Below are positions 27,228-35,621 of a DNA stretch of 64,000 bases, in pieces (the first letter of the stretch is position 1; each line of letters begins with the position of its first letter). The notes beneath the pieces were generated by a model. It made no database searches and was not told the origin of the DNA. It saw only the letters and a list, made by a program, of their open reading frames with translations. Position numbers and translations under genes: made by a program. The stretch covers positions 1 through 64,000 of the forward strand of contig JAFLTL010000006.1 of NCBI GenBank assembly GCA_022510505.1, in the 5' to 3' direction. This DNA is from Muribaculaceae bacterium (lineage in GTDB: Bacteria; Bacteroidota; Bacteroidia; Bacteroidales; Muribaculaceae).

Positions 27228-28007
27228 ATGGAAGGGATATGGCTTTGTTTTACAGTACCGTTTATTGGTACGATGCTGGGTGCGGCATGTGTTTTTCTAA
27301 TGAAAAACAAGATGTCGGGCCGGGTGGAGAAGTCATTGTTAGGTTTTGCTGCGGGTGTGATGGTTGCGGCATGCGTGTGGTCGTTGCTGATACCTTCGAT
27401 GGAGATGACCGGTCGTGACGGTTTCCTGAGGATACTTCCCGATATAGTCGGTTTTGTTCTGGGAATGGGTTTTCTCTTATTGCTTGACATTGTCATTCCT
27501 CACCAACATCTTGAGAGCGGTCATTCGGAGGGCCCTAAGAGTGGTTTTTCACGCACCACGAAACTGGCATTTGCCATAACGTTGCACAATATTCCGGAAG
27601 GGATGGCTGTTGGCGCGGCATTGGCAGTAGCGTTGGATCCGTCGGCGGGGATGCCAATGGCCGGGGCTGTTGCGCTGGCTGTTGGGATGGCGATACAAAA
27701 TTTTCCTGAGGGAGCAATCGTGTCGATGCCACTCAGATCGGCGGGTAACGGGAGGGGGAAGTCCTTCCTGATTGGGACATTGAGTGGCTTAGTTGAGCCG
27801 ATATTTGCGGGTGTGACGATATTGCTGGCATCTTTCATTCTGCCGTTGCTGCCCTATATGCTTGCATTTGCGGCGGGTGCGATGATGTATGTAGTGGTGG
27901 AAGAACTGATACCTGAGACTCAGGATGGTGAGCACTCGAACATGGGGACAGTAGGTTTTGCCGTGGGTTTCATTCTGATGATGGTTCTTGATGTGGTTTT
28001 GGGATAA
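27228..28007 (+). CDS. ZIP-family divalent metal transporter (ZupT/GufA-like)
   Basis: Inner-membrane importer, typically for zinc or other divalent metals. 259 aa with eight predicted TM helices. The two metal-site motifs of ZIP proteins are present: HNIPEGMAVG in helix 4 and QNFPEGAIVSMPL in helix 5. Q replaces the usual H/N before NFPEG, a variation seen in GufA-type members. A His-containing cytoplasmic loop (HQHLESGHSEG) lies before them. It appears monocistronic, with its own promoter. Confidence 0.92.
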   Translation: MEGIWLCFTVPFIGTMLGAACVFLMKNKMSGRVEKSLLGFAAGVMVAACVWSLLIPSMEMTGRDGFLRILPDIVGFVLGMGFLLLLDIVIPHQHLESGHSEGPKSGFSRTTKLAFAITLHNIPEGMAVGAALAVALDPSAGMPMAGAVALAVGMAIQNFPEGAIVSMPLRSAGNGRGKSFLIGTLSGLVEPIFAGVTILLASFILPLLPYMLAFAAGAMMYVVVEELIPETQDGEHSNMGTVGFAVGFILMMVLDVVLG

Positions 28008-28014
28008 AATTTAG

Positions 28015-28022
28015 TATCTTTG
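28015..28022 (+). promoter_or_regulatory. Promoter -7 box for the DUF805 gene
   Basis: TATCTTTG, a consensus match, 24 nt before the ATG at 28047. It starts 8 nt after the end of the ZIP gene. Confidence 0.65.
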
Positions 28023-28046
28023 TAGAAATTGCAAACATAAAAAATA

Positions 28047-28430
28047 ATGGTGATGGAACAGTATCAAGTTTCTTTTGTAGACTCAATCAAGCGTTGTCTT
28101 GTTTTGAATTACTGCAACTTTTCGGGAAGATCGAGCCGCTCGGAATATTGGTGGTTCTATTTGTTCTCGTTCATAATTTCCGGTGCAATCTTCGGTGTAT
28201 CCTGGATTGGTTCGGGTCACAGTTTCTTCACAAACCTGGTCTCAATACTTTTGTTACTGCCTCAGCTTGGTGTAGCGGTGAGAAGGTTACATGACATTGG
28301 CAAAGGTGGCGGCTGGATTTTCATCTTATTGATTCCGTTGGTGGGATGGATAATATATCTGGTTTGGATGTGTCGTCCGTCGGAGCCGATGCCCAACAGA
28401 TTCGGTCCGGTTCCCAACCTGATTTCCTGA
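28047..28430 (+). CDS. DUF805 membrane protein
   Basis: 127-aa integral membrane protein of the DUF805 family, function unknown. Characteristic features are visible: the N-terminal NFSGRSSRSEYWWFYLF motif, three to four TM helices, and the VRRLHDIGKGGGWIFI signature followed by a final helix. Family members are common inner-membrane proteins with no established role. Neighbours (metal transporter, metF) give no clue; a hairpin separates it from metF. Confidence 0.85.
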   Translation: MVMEQYQVSFVDSIKRCLVLNYCNFSGRSSRSEYWWFYLFSFIISGAIFGVSWIGSGHSFFTNLVSILLLLPQLGVAVRRLHDIGKGGGWIFILLIPLVGWIIYLVWMCRPSEPMPNRFGPVPNLIS

Positions 28431-28454
28431 TCGGTAGAATAAAAATGAAGTAGG

Positions 28455-28486
28455 TTCCATCGGTCTCTTCTGAGGGACCGATGGAA
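28455..28486 (+). terminator. Hairpin between the DUF805 gene and metF
   Basis: Exact 11-nt arms 28455-28465 and 28476-28486 with a 10-nt loop, followed by only three T. It could be a weak terminator of the DUF805 gene. It ends 7 nt before the metF ATG, so it could equally be a control element at the metF start. Confidence 0.55.
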
Positions 28487-28493
28487 TTTCAAT

Positions 28494-29468
28494 ATGTTAT
28501 CAAAGAGTGTGAAGTCGATACCTGAAATATTAGATTCGCAAACCGGGACATGTTTTTCTTTCGAGGTTCTACCGCCGTTGAAAGGCAAGGGGATAGACCG
28601 TTTATTCGGCTCGATAGAAGAACTATTGCCGTGGAATCCGCTGTACATCAACATTACGACTCACCGCAGCGAAATGGTGTATAAGTCGACGCCTGACGGT
28701 CTATACCAGAAGGTGACGGAAAGGAGTCGGCCGGGTACAGTAGCAGTAGCTGCAGCCATTCAACACCGTTATAATCTTCCGGCAGTGCCGCACATGATTT
28801 GCAGCGGATACACACGCGCCGAGACGGAATATGCCCTGATTGATCTAAATTTTCTTGGAATAACGAACCTGCTGCTTCTTCGCGGCGACAAGGCGAAGCA
28901 TGATTCATCGTTCACAGCATCGGAGGGTGGTCACAGACATGCGACCGAGCTGCAACAGCAGGTGAACCAGTTCAATGAAGGATTTTTTCTTGACGGCACC
29001 CGCATGGATATTGTGACGGGAGAGAAATTTTCCTACGGTGTGGCGGGTTATCCCGAGAAGCATGCCGAGTCGCCGAACATGGACATGGACCTTCACTGGC
29101 TAAAAGCCAAGGTAGACGGCGGCGCTGAGTATATAGTCACCCAGATGTTCTTTGACAATTCCAAATATTATGATTTTGTCAAACGCTGCCGAGACAACGG
29201 GATAAAAGTTCCAATCATTCCGGGTATAAAACCTATAATAAACCTGCGTCAACTGACCCTGTTGCCCCAGGTTTTCAACGTGGACCTGCCCCAGGAGTTT
29301 GCAACGGAGCTATTGAAGTGCAAGGATGACCAGGAGGCGAAGGCTGTTGGTGTGGAATGGTGTACCCGTCAGGTGAAAGACCTACAGGAGAAAGGGGTCA
29401 AATCGATTCACTTCTACAGTCACAATGCTTTAGAGAGTGTCAAGAGAATCTTAGAACGGACGTTTTAG
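28494..29468 (+). CDS. metF: 5,10-methylenetetrahydrofolate reductase
   Basis: Flavoenzyme reducing methylene-THF to methyl-THF for methionine synthesis. The TIM-barrel signatures are present: FSFEVLPP with the catalytic Glu, NITTHR, the PHMICSGYTR block, LLLLRGDKAK, and EYIVTQMFFDN followed by PIIPGIKPI. 324 aa, normal for the bacterial catalytic-only form. The hairpin at 28455-28486 ends 7 nt before the ATG and would limit ribosome access if formed. holB follows after 2 nt. Confidence 0.96.
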   Translation: MLSKSVKSIPEILDSQTGTCFSFEVLPPLKGKGIDRLFGSIEELLPWNPLYINITTHRSEMVYKSTPDGLYQKVTERSRPGTVAVAAAIQHRYNLPAVPHMICSGYTRAETEYALIDLNFLGITNLLLLRGDKAKHDSSFTASEGGHRHATELQQQVNQFNEGFFLDGTRMDIVTGEKFSYGVAGYPEKHAESPNMDMDLHWLKAKVDGGAEYIVTQMFFDNSKYYDFVKRCRDNGIKVPIIPGIKPIINLRQLTLLPQVFNVDLPQEFATELLKCKDDQEAKAVGVEWCTRQVKDLQEKGVKSIHFYSHNALESVKRILERTF

Positions 29469-29470
29469 GG

Positions 29471-30598
29471 ATGAAATTCAGCGATATAGAGGGGCATGAG
29501 GAAGTAAAGATGAGATTAAGGGAGATGGTTGACAATGACCGTTTACCTCATGCGTTGTTGCTTCACGGTCCGTCGGGAACGGGAAAGCTGAAGATGGCCA
29601 GAGCTTTGGTCACTTACCTTCATTGCGAGAACCGGACGCCGGAAGGAGACAGTTGCGGAAGATGCCCGTCGTGTTTGCAGCACGCGTCGTTGAATCACGT
29701 AGACCTTCATTTTTCTTTCCCGACCCTGAAAAAGAACAGTCAAGACCCGGCCCCTTCGATCGACTACATATCACAATGGCGAGAATTTCTCGAGGAGAGT
29801 CCTTATGCCGATTTTACCGAGTGGTTACTGAAATTAGGGAAACCGAACGGTCAGCCGGTGATTTATGTTGGTGAGGGAATATCCTTGGGCAGGGAGCTGA
29901 GCTACACGGCCCGCGCCTCAAAGCACAAGACTGCGATTGTTTGGTTGCCCGAGAGGTTTCAGGACAGTTGTGCGAACAAATTGCTGAAATTAATCGAGGA
30001 GCCGTATCCCGACACTAAGATAATATTGGTCAGCAATAATTCGAGGGAGATACTTCCCACCATATTCTCCCGTCTCCAAAGAATCGAGATGAAGCGTCTC
30101 AGTCCCGAGGAAACAGCGCGAGCCCTGGCTAAGGAATACAAAGGTTTCTCGGAAGAGGTCATCTCGGACGTCGCAGAGATTTGCGAGGGGAGCGTTCTTA
30201 AAGGAAAAGAACTGCTTGAAGGGACCTCGAACGAGAAGATGCTGAACGAGTTCATGACATTGATGAGGCTTGCCTTTCAGCGAAAGGTTGGTGAACTGAA
30301 GCAATGGAGCGAGAACATGGCCGGTATAGGCAGGGAAGAGCAAATGAGGTTTCTGCGTTATTTCAGCCGCATGTTGCGAGAGAATTTCCTGATGAATTTC
30401 GGCATTGACGAACTGAACGTGATGACGTCAAAAGAGAAGTCGTTCAGCAAAAATTTCTCGAAGTTTGTGAACGCCTCAAATGTGACGAATCTAATAAACG
30501 AGATGGACAGGGCTTCCAAGGACATAGCGGGGAATGCCAATGCGAAGATAGTCTTTTTTGATTTGAGTTTATCAGTAATCATACTGTTAAGATCCTAA
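29471..30598 (+). CDS. holB: DNA polymerase III delta' subunit
   Basis: Clamp-loader subunit. AAA+ fold with P-loop-like GPSGTGKL (33-40), where Leu replaces the usual Thr/Ser, in keeping with a subunit that does not hydrolyse ATP. A zinc-binding cluster follows (C52, C62, C65, C68 in HCENRTPEGDSCGRCPSC), and the sensor-like NKLLKLIEEP and TIFSRLQRIEM segments are typical. I set the start at 29471, directly after metF, because the longer frame beginning at 29357 would lie inside metF and add residues without family similarity. The product is then 375 aa. One-base overlap (TAATG) with the next gene. Confidence 0.93.
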   Translation: MKFSDIEGHEEVKMRLREMVDNDRLPHALLLHGPSGTGKLKMARALVTYLHCENRTPEGDSCGRCPSCLQHASLNHVDLHFSFPTLKKNSQDPAPSIDYISQWREFLEESPYADFTEWLLKLGKPNGQPVIYVGEGISLGRELSYTARASKHKTAIVWLPERFQDSCANKLLKLIEEPYPDTKIILVSNNSREILPTIFSRLQRIEMKRLSPEETARALAKEYKGFSEEVISDVAEICEGSVLKGKELLEGTSNEKMLNEFMTLMRLAFQRKVGELKQWSENMAGIGREEQMRFLRYFSRMLRENFLMNFGIDELNVMTSKEKSFSKNFSKFVNASNVTNLINEMDRASKDIAGNANAKIVFFDLSLSVIILLRS

Positions 30599-33500
30599 TG
30601 TCGTTTACTCCCTTTCTCAAACAGGTGGCGTCGCGTTTTTCCAAGCTGCCGGTCGACCAGTTGAGTGATTGTTGCTTTGTTTTTCCAAACAATCGAAGCG
30701 GAGAATTTTTCAGGAAATATCTTTTGGAAGAATTCGAATGGAACGACGAACGCGGGAAAATTCTTTTTCAACCTTCGATAACCACCATGTCGGCCATGGC
30801 CGAAGAGTGGAGTCGTTTGATTCCAGGTCAACCAACCGAACTGTTGCTCCTGCTGTATAAATGTTACCAAGAATTCACGGCCTCGAAATTGCATGAAGAG
30901 GGGGATGTGAATCCGGCGCTACAATTAGATCGGTTTCTTTATTGGGGCGAAGTGGTTTTAAATGATTTTGACGAGATAGACAGCAATCTTGCCGATGCGT
31001 CGGTGGTCTACAGGAATCTGAAACAGATCAAGGAGCTTGTCACAAATCCCTTGACCTCGGAGCAAATAGAAGAGGTGTCGAAATTCTGGGATGCTACCGG
31101 AGTTTTCATGAAAGAGGACGATGATGACCGCATGTGGGTCAAAATAGAAGAAAAAGGACCTGCGATCAAGAACTTCCTTAAATTGTGGGAGATTCTGGGA
31201 CGTTTATATGACTCATTCAACAAAGCGCTTGACGAACGAGGTTTGTCGTACGGGGGAAGGACTTACCGAAGAGCCTTGAAAAGACTGGAAGAGATGCTTG
31301 CAAGTGACAGAACTCTGCCCTATAGAAAATATGTTTTCATCGGGTTCTCGATACTGTCGAAGTCGCAGGAGGAGATGTTCAGGCTACTTTCGGGCAATGG
31401 GGAGGCGGAATTCTATTGGGATAGCTGTGTTCCCCGGTTAGGCGAACATGTCGATTTTTGCCTTCAGTTGATAGAGGAATACAGGAGGAAGTTTCCATCT
31501 CCCGAAGATTTCGAGCCGGGATGCGCCGGAAAGCCCGAGATAAATGCAATCTCGGTACCTTCGGACAAGGCCCAAATGAGTCTGGCCTCGGATCTGTTAG
31601 TAAAAAACAGCGGACTGAATTCAGAGAATGCCCTGACTCGAGCTATCGTCATGCCTGACAGTTCAAAATGTGTGTCATTGTTGAATTCCCTTGTACTACC
31701 GGAGGATATACCTGTAAATATCACAATGGGGTATCCGTTAAGGAAGACCCCGGCAGCCCACATAATAACGAGGATTGTGATTTTAAACGGCAATATCAGA
31801 GAGATAGAAGGTGAGACGTGCTATTATCGTCAGAACGTGATAGACCTGTTCTCTTCCCCCTTGTTGTTAGACGTATATCGGGAAGAATGTAATCGAGTCA
31901 TTGAGAACTGTGAGGCAACGAAATACTACCACATAGCTCGAAAAGATCTGATGTCGTGGGCACCGAATTTGTCGTTTCTGTTTCAGGAGAGTACAAAAGA
32001 CAACGACCTAGACGAAGTCTTTTTACGCTTAAAGACGGTGTTGACCGGCCTGAAGTCAATAATCGGAGATGGGGAAGCGAATTCCCTGAACCGTGGTTTT
32101 ATCGAGGGGTATCTGTCGCAGGTAGAAGAGATTCAAAGGTACATCAGCCTTCTGGGTCTAAAAGACAAGATATTCACGGGAGAATATGGCATTATGCACA
32201 CAGTTGAAAAGATGTTGCGCCGTTTCTCGGTGAACTTTACGGGCAATCCTGTGAGGGGAGTCCAGATAATGGGTGTTCTGGAAACCCGAGCGTTGGATTT
32301 CGAGCAGATTATCTTCACTTCGATGAATGAGCGTGTATTTCCTCGCAAGCTTCAGCGGCCTTCGTTTATTCCTCAATCCTTGCGCGGAGCCTACGGTTTG
32401 CCGTTAAGGAAGAAAGAGGAGATAGCGATGGCCTATCATTTCTATCGTTTGATTGGTCGAGCTTCGAAAGTCTATATGCTTTATAACTCAAGTTCGGGTG
32501 GACTGAACTCCGGAGAGCCGACGCGCTATATTTATCAGATAAAGCATTTGTTCCGTTACGGTGACTTCCATGAATCGTCGATTGGTTTCGAGGCCTTTAT
32601 AAGAGAAGATCAGAAGATAACTCTGGAGAAGACCGACGAGATTATGTCGCAATTGGAGGCTTACAAATACAGAAAGGGCGAGGGGGTTTACAAGAAATTG
32701 TCGGCCAGTTCGATAAAAACTCTTTTAAACTGCGAACTGGAATTTTATCTTTCGGATGTTTGTGGTTTCTCAAAGGAAGATGACACAGACATGAACATGT
32801 CGGACAGTGTCTACGGTTTAGTAATCCATGAAGTGATGGATGATGTTTACAGTTCAATAGGCACCATCACGGCAGGTGGCAGAAAGATAACTGCAGAAGA
32901 TCTGAAGAGATTCCTGAAGACAAAAGAACTCGAGAGGATGATAGTTCAATCCATCAACAAAAATTATCTTAAAGTTGAAGATCTACATCAACCTTTGACA
33001 GGTCAGAGCAAAATTTTCGGACATTTGGCATTGAAGAGCATCAAAAAGATGTTGGAGGCCGAGCAGGAACTGTTGGGGGGCAGTTATTTGATTTTCAAGA
33101 GGTCGGAGGAAAGACGACTTTTTGGAATGCGTTTCGGAGATCAGTTGTATAATTTTACGTATATCATAGACCGCTTGGACGAGATGCCTGATGAGAACGG
33201 AGAATTATTTTACAGGATTGTCGACTACAAGACGGGGAATGACCAGACATCGGTTGCCAGTGTGGAGAAATTGACTGACTACGAATGCGGGATTTCTCAC
33301 CCTAAAGCGATAATGCAACTGATGTTATATTGCAATGCTTTTGCTCAGGATGAAAATGTTCCCGACAAACGAATCCAACCGATTCTGTATAAATTCCGGG
33401 ATGTAGCAAAGGGTGAGAGTATAGAGCCGTTGACCCTTGGTGGAGGTGAGATTTTAGATTACCATGGTGTTCCGGGTGTCAATGATAACCTGAATGCTGA

Positions 33501-33624
33501 ATTCATGAGTAACGTTTCGGATAAAATTGAAGAGTTTTTCAATCAGGCCGTCCCAATAAGACAAACTACGAACGAAAATAATTGCAAATATTGTAAATTC
33601 AAGGAGATTTGCAGACGTCAGTAG
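30598..33624 (+). CDS. AddB-like PD-(D/E)XK exonuclease with predicted Fe-S cluster
   Basis: 1008-aa protein of the AddB/RexB-like group involved in double-strand break repair. The N-terminal two thirds resemble an inactivated UvrD-like helicase fold: FPNNRSGEFFR near residue 23 is a remnant P-loop region without GKT. The C-terminal part holds a RecB-type nuclease: VDYKTG (about residue 874) supplies the catalytic Asp and Lys. One cysteine in LLNCELEFYL (about residue 710) and three in CKYCKFKEIC at the extreme C-terminus form the pattern of the 4Fe-4S clasp known from AddB. No AddA helicase gene is adjacent. Coupled to holB by TAATG and overlapping hemW. Confidence 0.85.
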   Translation: MSFTPFLKQVASRFSKLPVDQLSDCCFVFPNNRSGEFFRKYLLEEFEWNDERGKILFQPSITTMSAMAEEWSRLIPGQPTELLLLLYKCYQEFTASKLHEEGDVNPALQLDRFLYWGEVVLNDFDEIDSNLADASVVYRNLKQIKELVTNPLTSEQIEEVSKFWDATGVFMKEDDDDRMWVKIEEKGPAIKNFLKLWEILGRLYDSFNKALDERGLSYGGRTYRRALKRLEEMLASDRTLPYRKYVFIGFSILSKSQEEMFRLLSGNGEAEFYWDSCVPRLGEHVDFCLQLIEEYRRKFPSPEDFEPGCAGKPEINAISVPSDKAQMSLASDLLVKNSGLNSENALTRAIVMPDSSKCVSLLNSLVLPEDIPVNITMGYPLRKTPAAHIITRIVILNGNIREIEGETCYYRQNVIDLFSSPLLLDVYREECNRVIENCEATKYYHIARKDLMSWAPNLSFLFQESTKDNDLDEVFLRLKTVLTGLKSIIGDGEANSLNRGFIEGYLSQVEEIQRYISLLGLKDKIFTGEYGIMHTVEKMLRRFSVNFTGNPVRGVQIMGVLETRALDFEQIIFTSMNERVFPRKLQRPSFIPQSLRGAYGLPLRKKEEIAMAYHFYRLIGRASKVYMLYNSSSGGLNSGEPTRYIYQIKHLFRYGDFHESSIGFEAFIREDQKITLEKTDEIMSQLEAYKYRKGEGVYKKLSASSIKTLLNCELEFYLSDVCGFSKEDDTDMNMSDSVYGLVIHEVMDDVYSSIGTITAGGRKITAEDLKRFLKTKELERMIVQSINKNYLKVEDLHQPLTGQSKIFGHLALKSIKKMLEAEQELLGGSYLIFKRSEERRLFGMRFGDQLYNFTYIIDRLDEMPDENGELFYRIVDYKTGNDQTSVASVEKLTDYECGISHPKAIMQLMLYCNAFAQDENVPDKRIQPILYKFRDVAKGESIEPLTLGGGEILDYHGVPGVNDNLNAEFMSNVSDKIEEFFNQAVPIRQTTNENNCKYCKFKEICRRQ

Positions 33625-34724
33625 GTTTATATATACACATACCCTTTTGTCATTCAAAATGCTATTATTGTGACTTCTATTCAAGACCGTTGAAAGAGGA
33701 CACCAGGGGTTTCGTGGACGCGTTATCAGTAGAGTTGAGTTTGAGGATAACATCAGAGACAAGATTACGTACAGTCTATATAGGTGGAGGCACACCATCT
33801 ATTTTGCCGTTGAATCAACTCGAGCGGTTACTGCAGGGAATCAAAAAGGAGAATGCCTTATTAGAGTTCACTATAGAGGCTAACCCCGAGGATGTGTCGA
33901 GGGAATGGTTGGAGACAGTAAAACGCTTGGGAATAGACCGTGTTAGCATGGGCGTTCAAACGTTTGACGACGCCAAGTTGCGGGTGATAGGTCGCAGACA
34001 CACATCGACAGAGGCGCGTCGAGCTATCGAAGCCATCATAGAGTCGGGATTAAATTACAGTATTGACCTGATATATGGACTTCCCGGTCAATCGGTAAAA
34101 GAGTGGAACGATAATCTAAACATCCTGGGAGAATATTGTCCGCCACATTTTTCGGCCTATGGGTTGAGTTATGAACCCGGCACACGTTTGTATGCCGGGC
34201 TGCAGGCAGGGAGATATATTCAATGCAGTGAGGAGGATGTCCTGACAATGTATGAGAATCTGGTGGAGTTTGCGGCGAAGCACGGATATGAACATTATGA
34301 GATATCAAATTTTTCAGTACCCGGTAAGGAATCGGTTCACAACAGCTCCTATTGGGATGGTATACCATATATAGGTATCGGGCCGGGCGCCCACAGTTTT
34401 GACGGAGTAAACAGGTTTTACAATCCGGCCGATTCGAAAGGATATGTCGATAAATTAAAGAGAGGAGAGTTGCCTTTGGTAATGGATGCGGAAACCGATG
34501 AGGAACGTCTCAACGATATAGTTATAAGTTCCCTGCGCACTCGGAAAGGACTGGATTGGAGCCGGATAGCCGGTTTTGACGAGCGGATAGCCGGGAGATT
34601 GAGAGAGAATATGACTCGGGAGGAACGCAAGGGGAATTTGAGAGTCAACTCAGTGGGCAACTATATCATTCCTCATTCAAAATGGCTTGTTTCGGATGAT
34701 ATATTCCGAAACGTCATGATATGA
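33609..34724 (+). CDS. hemW: Radical SAM protein HemW (coproporphyrinogen III oxidase-like)
   Basis: Heme chaperone of the radical-SAM family, often misannotated as HemN. The cluster motif is C14-x3-C18-x2-C21 in IPFCHSKCYYCDFY, followed by YIGGGTPSIL, EANPEDVSREW and SMGVQTFDD; the C-terminal HemN_C domain is present. A cysteine that in true HemN precedes the motif is lacking, as expected for HemW. 371 aa. The only start that keeps the conserved YIHIPFC beginning is a TTG at 33609, which overlaps the nuclease gene by 16 nt. It is the last gene before a terminator. Confidence 0.92.
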   Translation: MQTSVGLYIHIPFCHSKCYYCDFYSRPLKEDTRGFVDALSVELSLRITSETRLRTVYIGGGTPSILPLNQLERLLQGIKKENALLEFTIEANPEDVSREWLETVKRLGIDRVSMGVQTFDDAKLRVIGRRHTSTEARRAIEAIIESGLNYSIDLIYGLPGQSVKEWNDNLNILGEYCPPHFSAYGLSYEPGTRLYAGLQAGRYIQCSEEDVLTMYENLVEFAAKHGYEHYEISNFSVPGKESVHNSSYWDGIPYIGIGPGAHSFDGVNRFYNPADSKGYVDKLKRGELPLVMDAETDEERLNDIVISSLRTRKGLDWSRIAGFDERIAGRLRENMTREERKGNLRVNSVGNYIIPHSKWLVSDDIFRNVMI

Positions 34725-34796
34725 AAGCATTAAAAAATATCGAGCCGTTTTCAACTACTTGCCGGCATTCGGGGATATTAACAGGGATTATAAAAT

Positions 34797-34829
34797 AAAA
34801 AAGAGGAACCATAGGGCTCCTCTTTTTTT
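34797..34829. terminator. Bidirectional terminator between hemW and frdB
   Basis: Arms 34797-34807 and 34818-34828 are exact 11-nt complements, with six A on one side and a T-run on the other, placed between converging genes. Confidence 0.88.
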
Positions 34830-34845
34830 ACCAGGGAATTAAATT

Positions 34846-35601
34846 TTAATCGTTCCATTTAGCTCGGATGAATTCACGATTCAAACGGGCTATGTTGCTG
34901 ATGGAAATGTTTTTAGGACATTCGGCTTCGCACGCTCCAGTGTTGGTGCAGTTTCCGAATCCGAGTTCATCCATTTTCTTTACCATAGCCTTTGCACGGC
35001 GTTTACGTTCTACTTGTCCTTGCGGGAGGAGAGCGAACTGGCTTACTTTAGCCGATACAAAAAGCATAGCAGAACCATTCTTACAAGCGGCGACACAAGC
35101 TCCACATCCGATGCAGGTGGCCGAGTCCATGGCCATGTCGGCGATTTCTTTGGAGATGGGGAGGTTATTAGCATCCTGTGCACCTCCGCAATTGAAGGAT
35201 ACGTAACCTCCGGCCTGCTGTATCTGGTCAAAAGCATTACGATTAACCATCAGGTCACGAATAACGGGGAACGCAGCTGAACGCCAAGGTTCGATAGTGA
35301 TTGTGTCCTCGTTTTTAAACTTGCGCATGTGCAACTGACAGGTTGTGATGCCTTGAACGGGTCCGTGGGGATGTCCGTTGATGTAGAGAGAACACATTCC
35401 ACAGATACCTTCACGGCAGTCATTGTCGAAAACGACCGGTTCTTCACCCTTTTCGACAAGCTGCTGGTTCAACATGTCGAGCATCTCGAGGAAGCTGCTT
35501 CCCGTGGAGACGTTCTCGACGCGGTAATTGACGAACGCACCCTTATCTTTTGGGCTGCGCTGACGCCATATCTTAAGATTAACGTTGATTGTATGTTCCA
35601 T
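34846..35601 (-). CDS. frdB: Fumarate reductase/succinate dehydrogenase iron-sulfur subunit
   Basis: Electron-transfer subunit with three Fe-S clusters. The 2Fe-2S ligands are C62, C67, C70 ([10 protein letters not shown]) and C88; the second half has [14 protein letters not shown] and [14 protein letters not shown] for the 4Fe-4S and 3Fe-4S clusters. I set the start at the ATG of [12 protein letters not shown] (35601; 251 aa), which matches Bacteroides homologues; an in-frame TTG at 35616 would add five residues. It is third in the frdCAB operon, 20 nt after frdA. With menaquinol as donor the complex probably works as fumarate reductase in this fermentative organism. Confidence 0.96.
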   Translation of the reverse strand: MEHTINVNLKIWRQRSPKDKGAFVNYRVENVSTGSSFLEMLDMLNQQLVEKGEEPVVFDNDCREGICGMCSLYINGHPHGPVQGITTCQLHMRKFKNEDTITIEPWRSAAFPVIRDLMVNRNAFDQIQQAGGYVSFNCGGAQDANNLPISKEIADMAMDSATCIGCGACVAACKNGSAMLFVSAKVSQFALLPQGQVERKRRAKAMVKKMDELGFGNCTNTGACEAECPKNISISNIARLNREFIRAKWND

Positions 35602-35621
35602 AGAGATTGGCTTCAAAAGGG

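Noticed and set aside
29357..29470. Upstream extension of holB
   Set aside because: The segment overlaps the metF C-terminus in another frame and adds residues unlike clamp-loader proteins.
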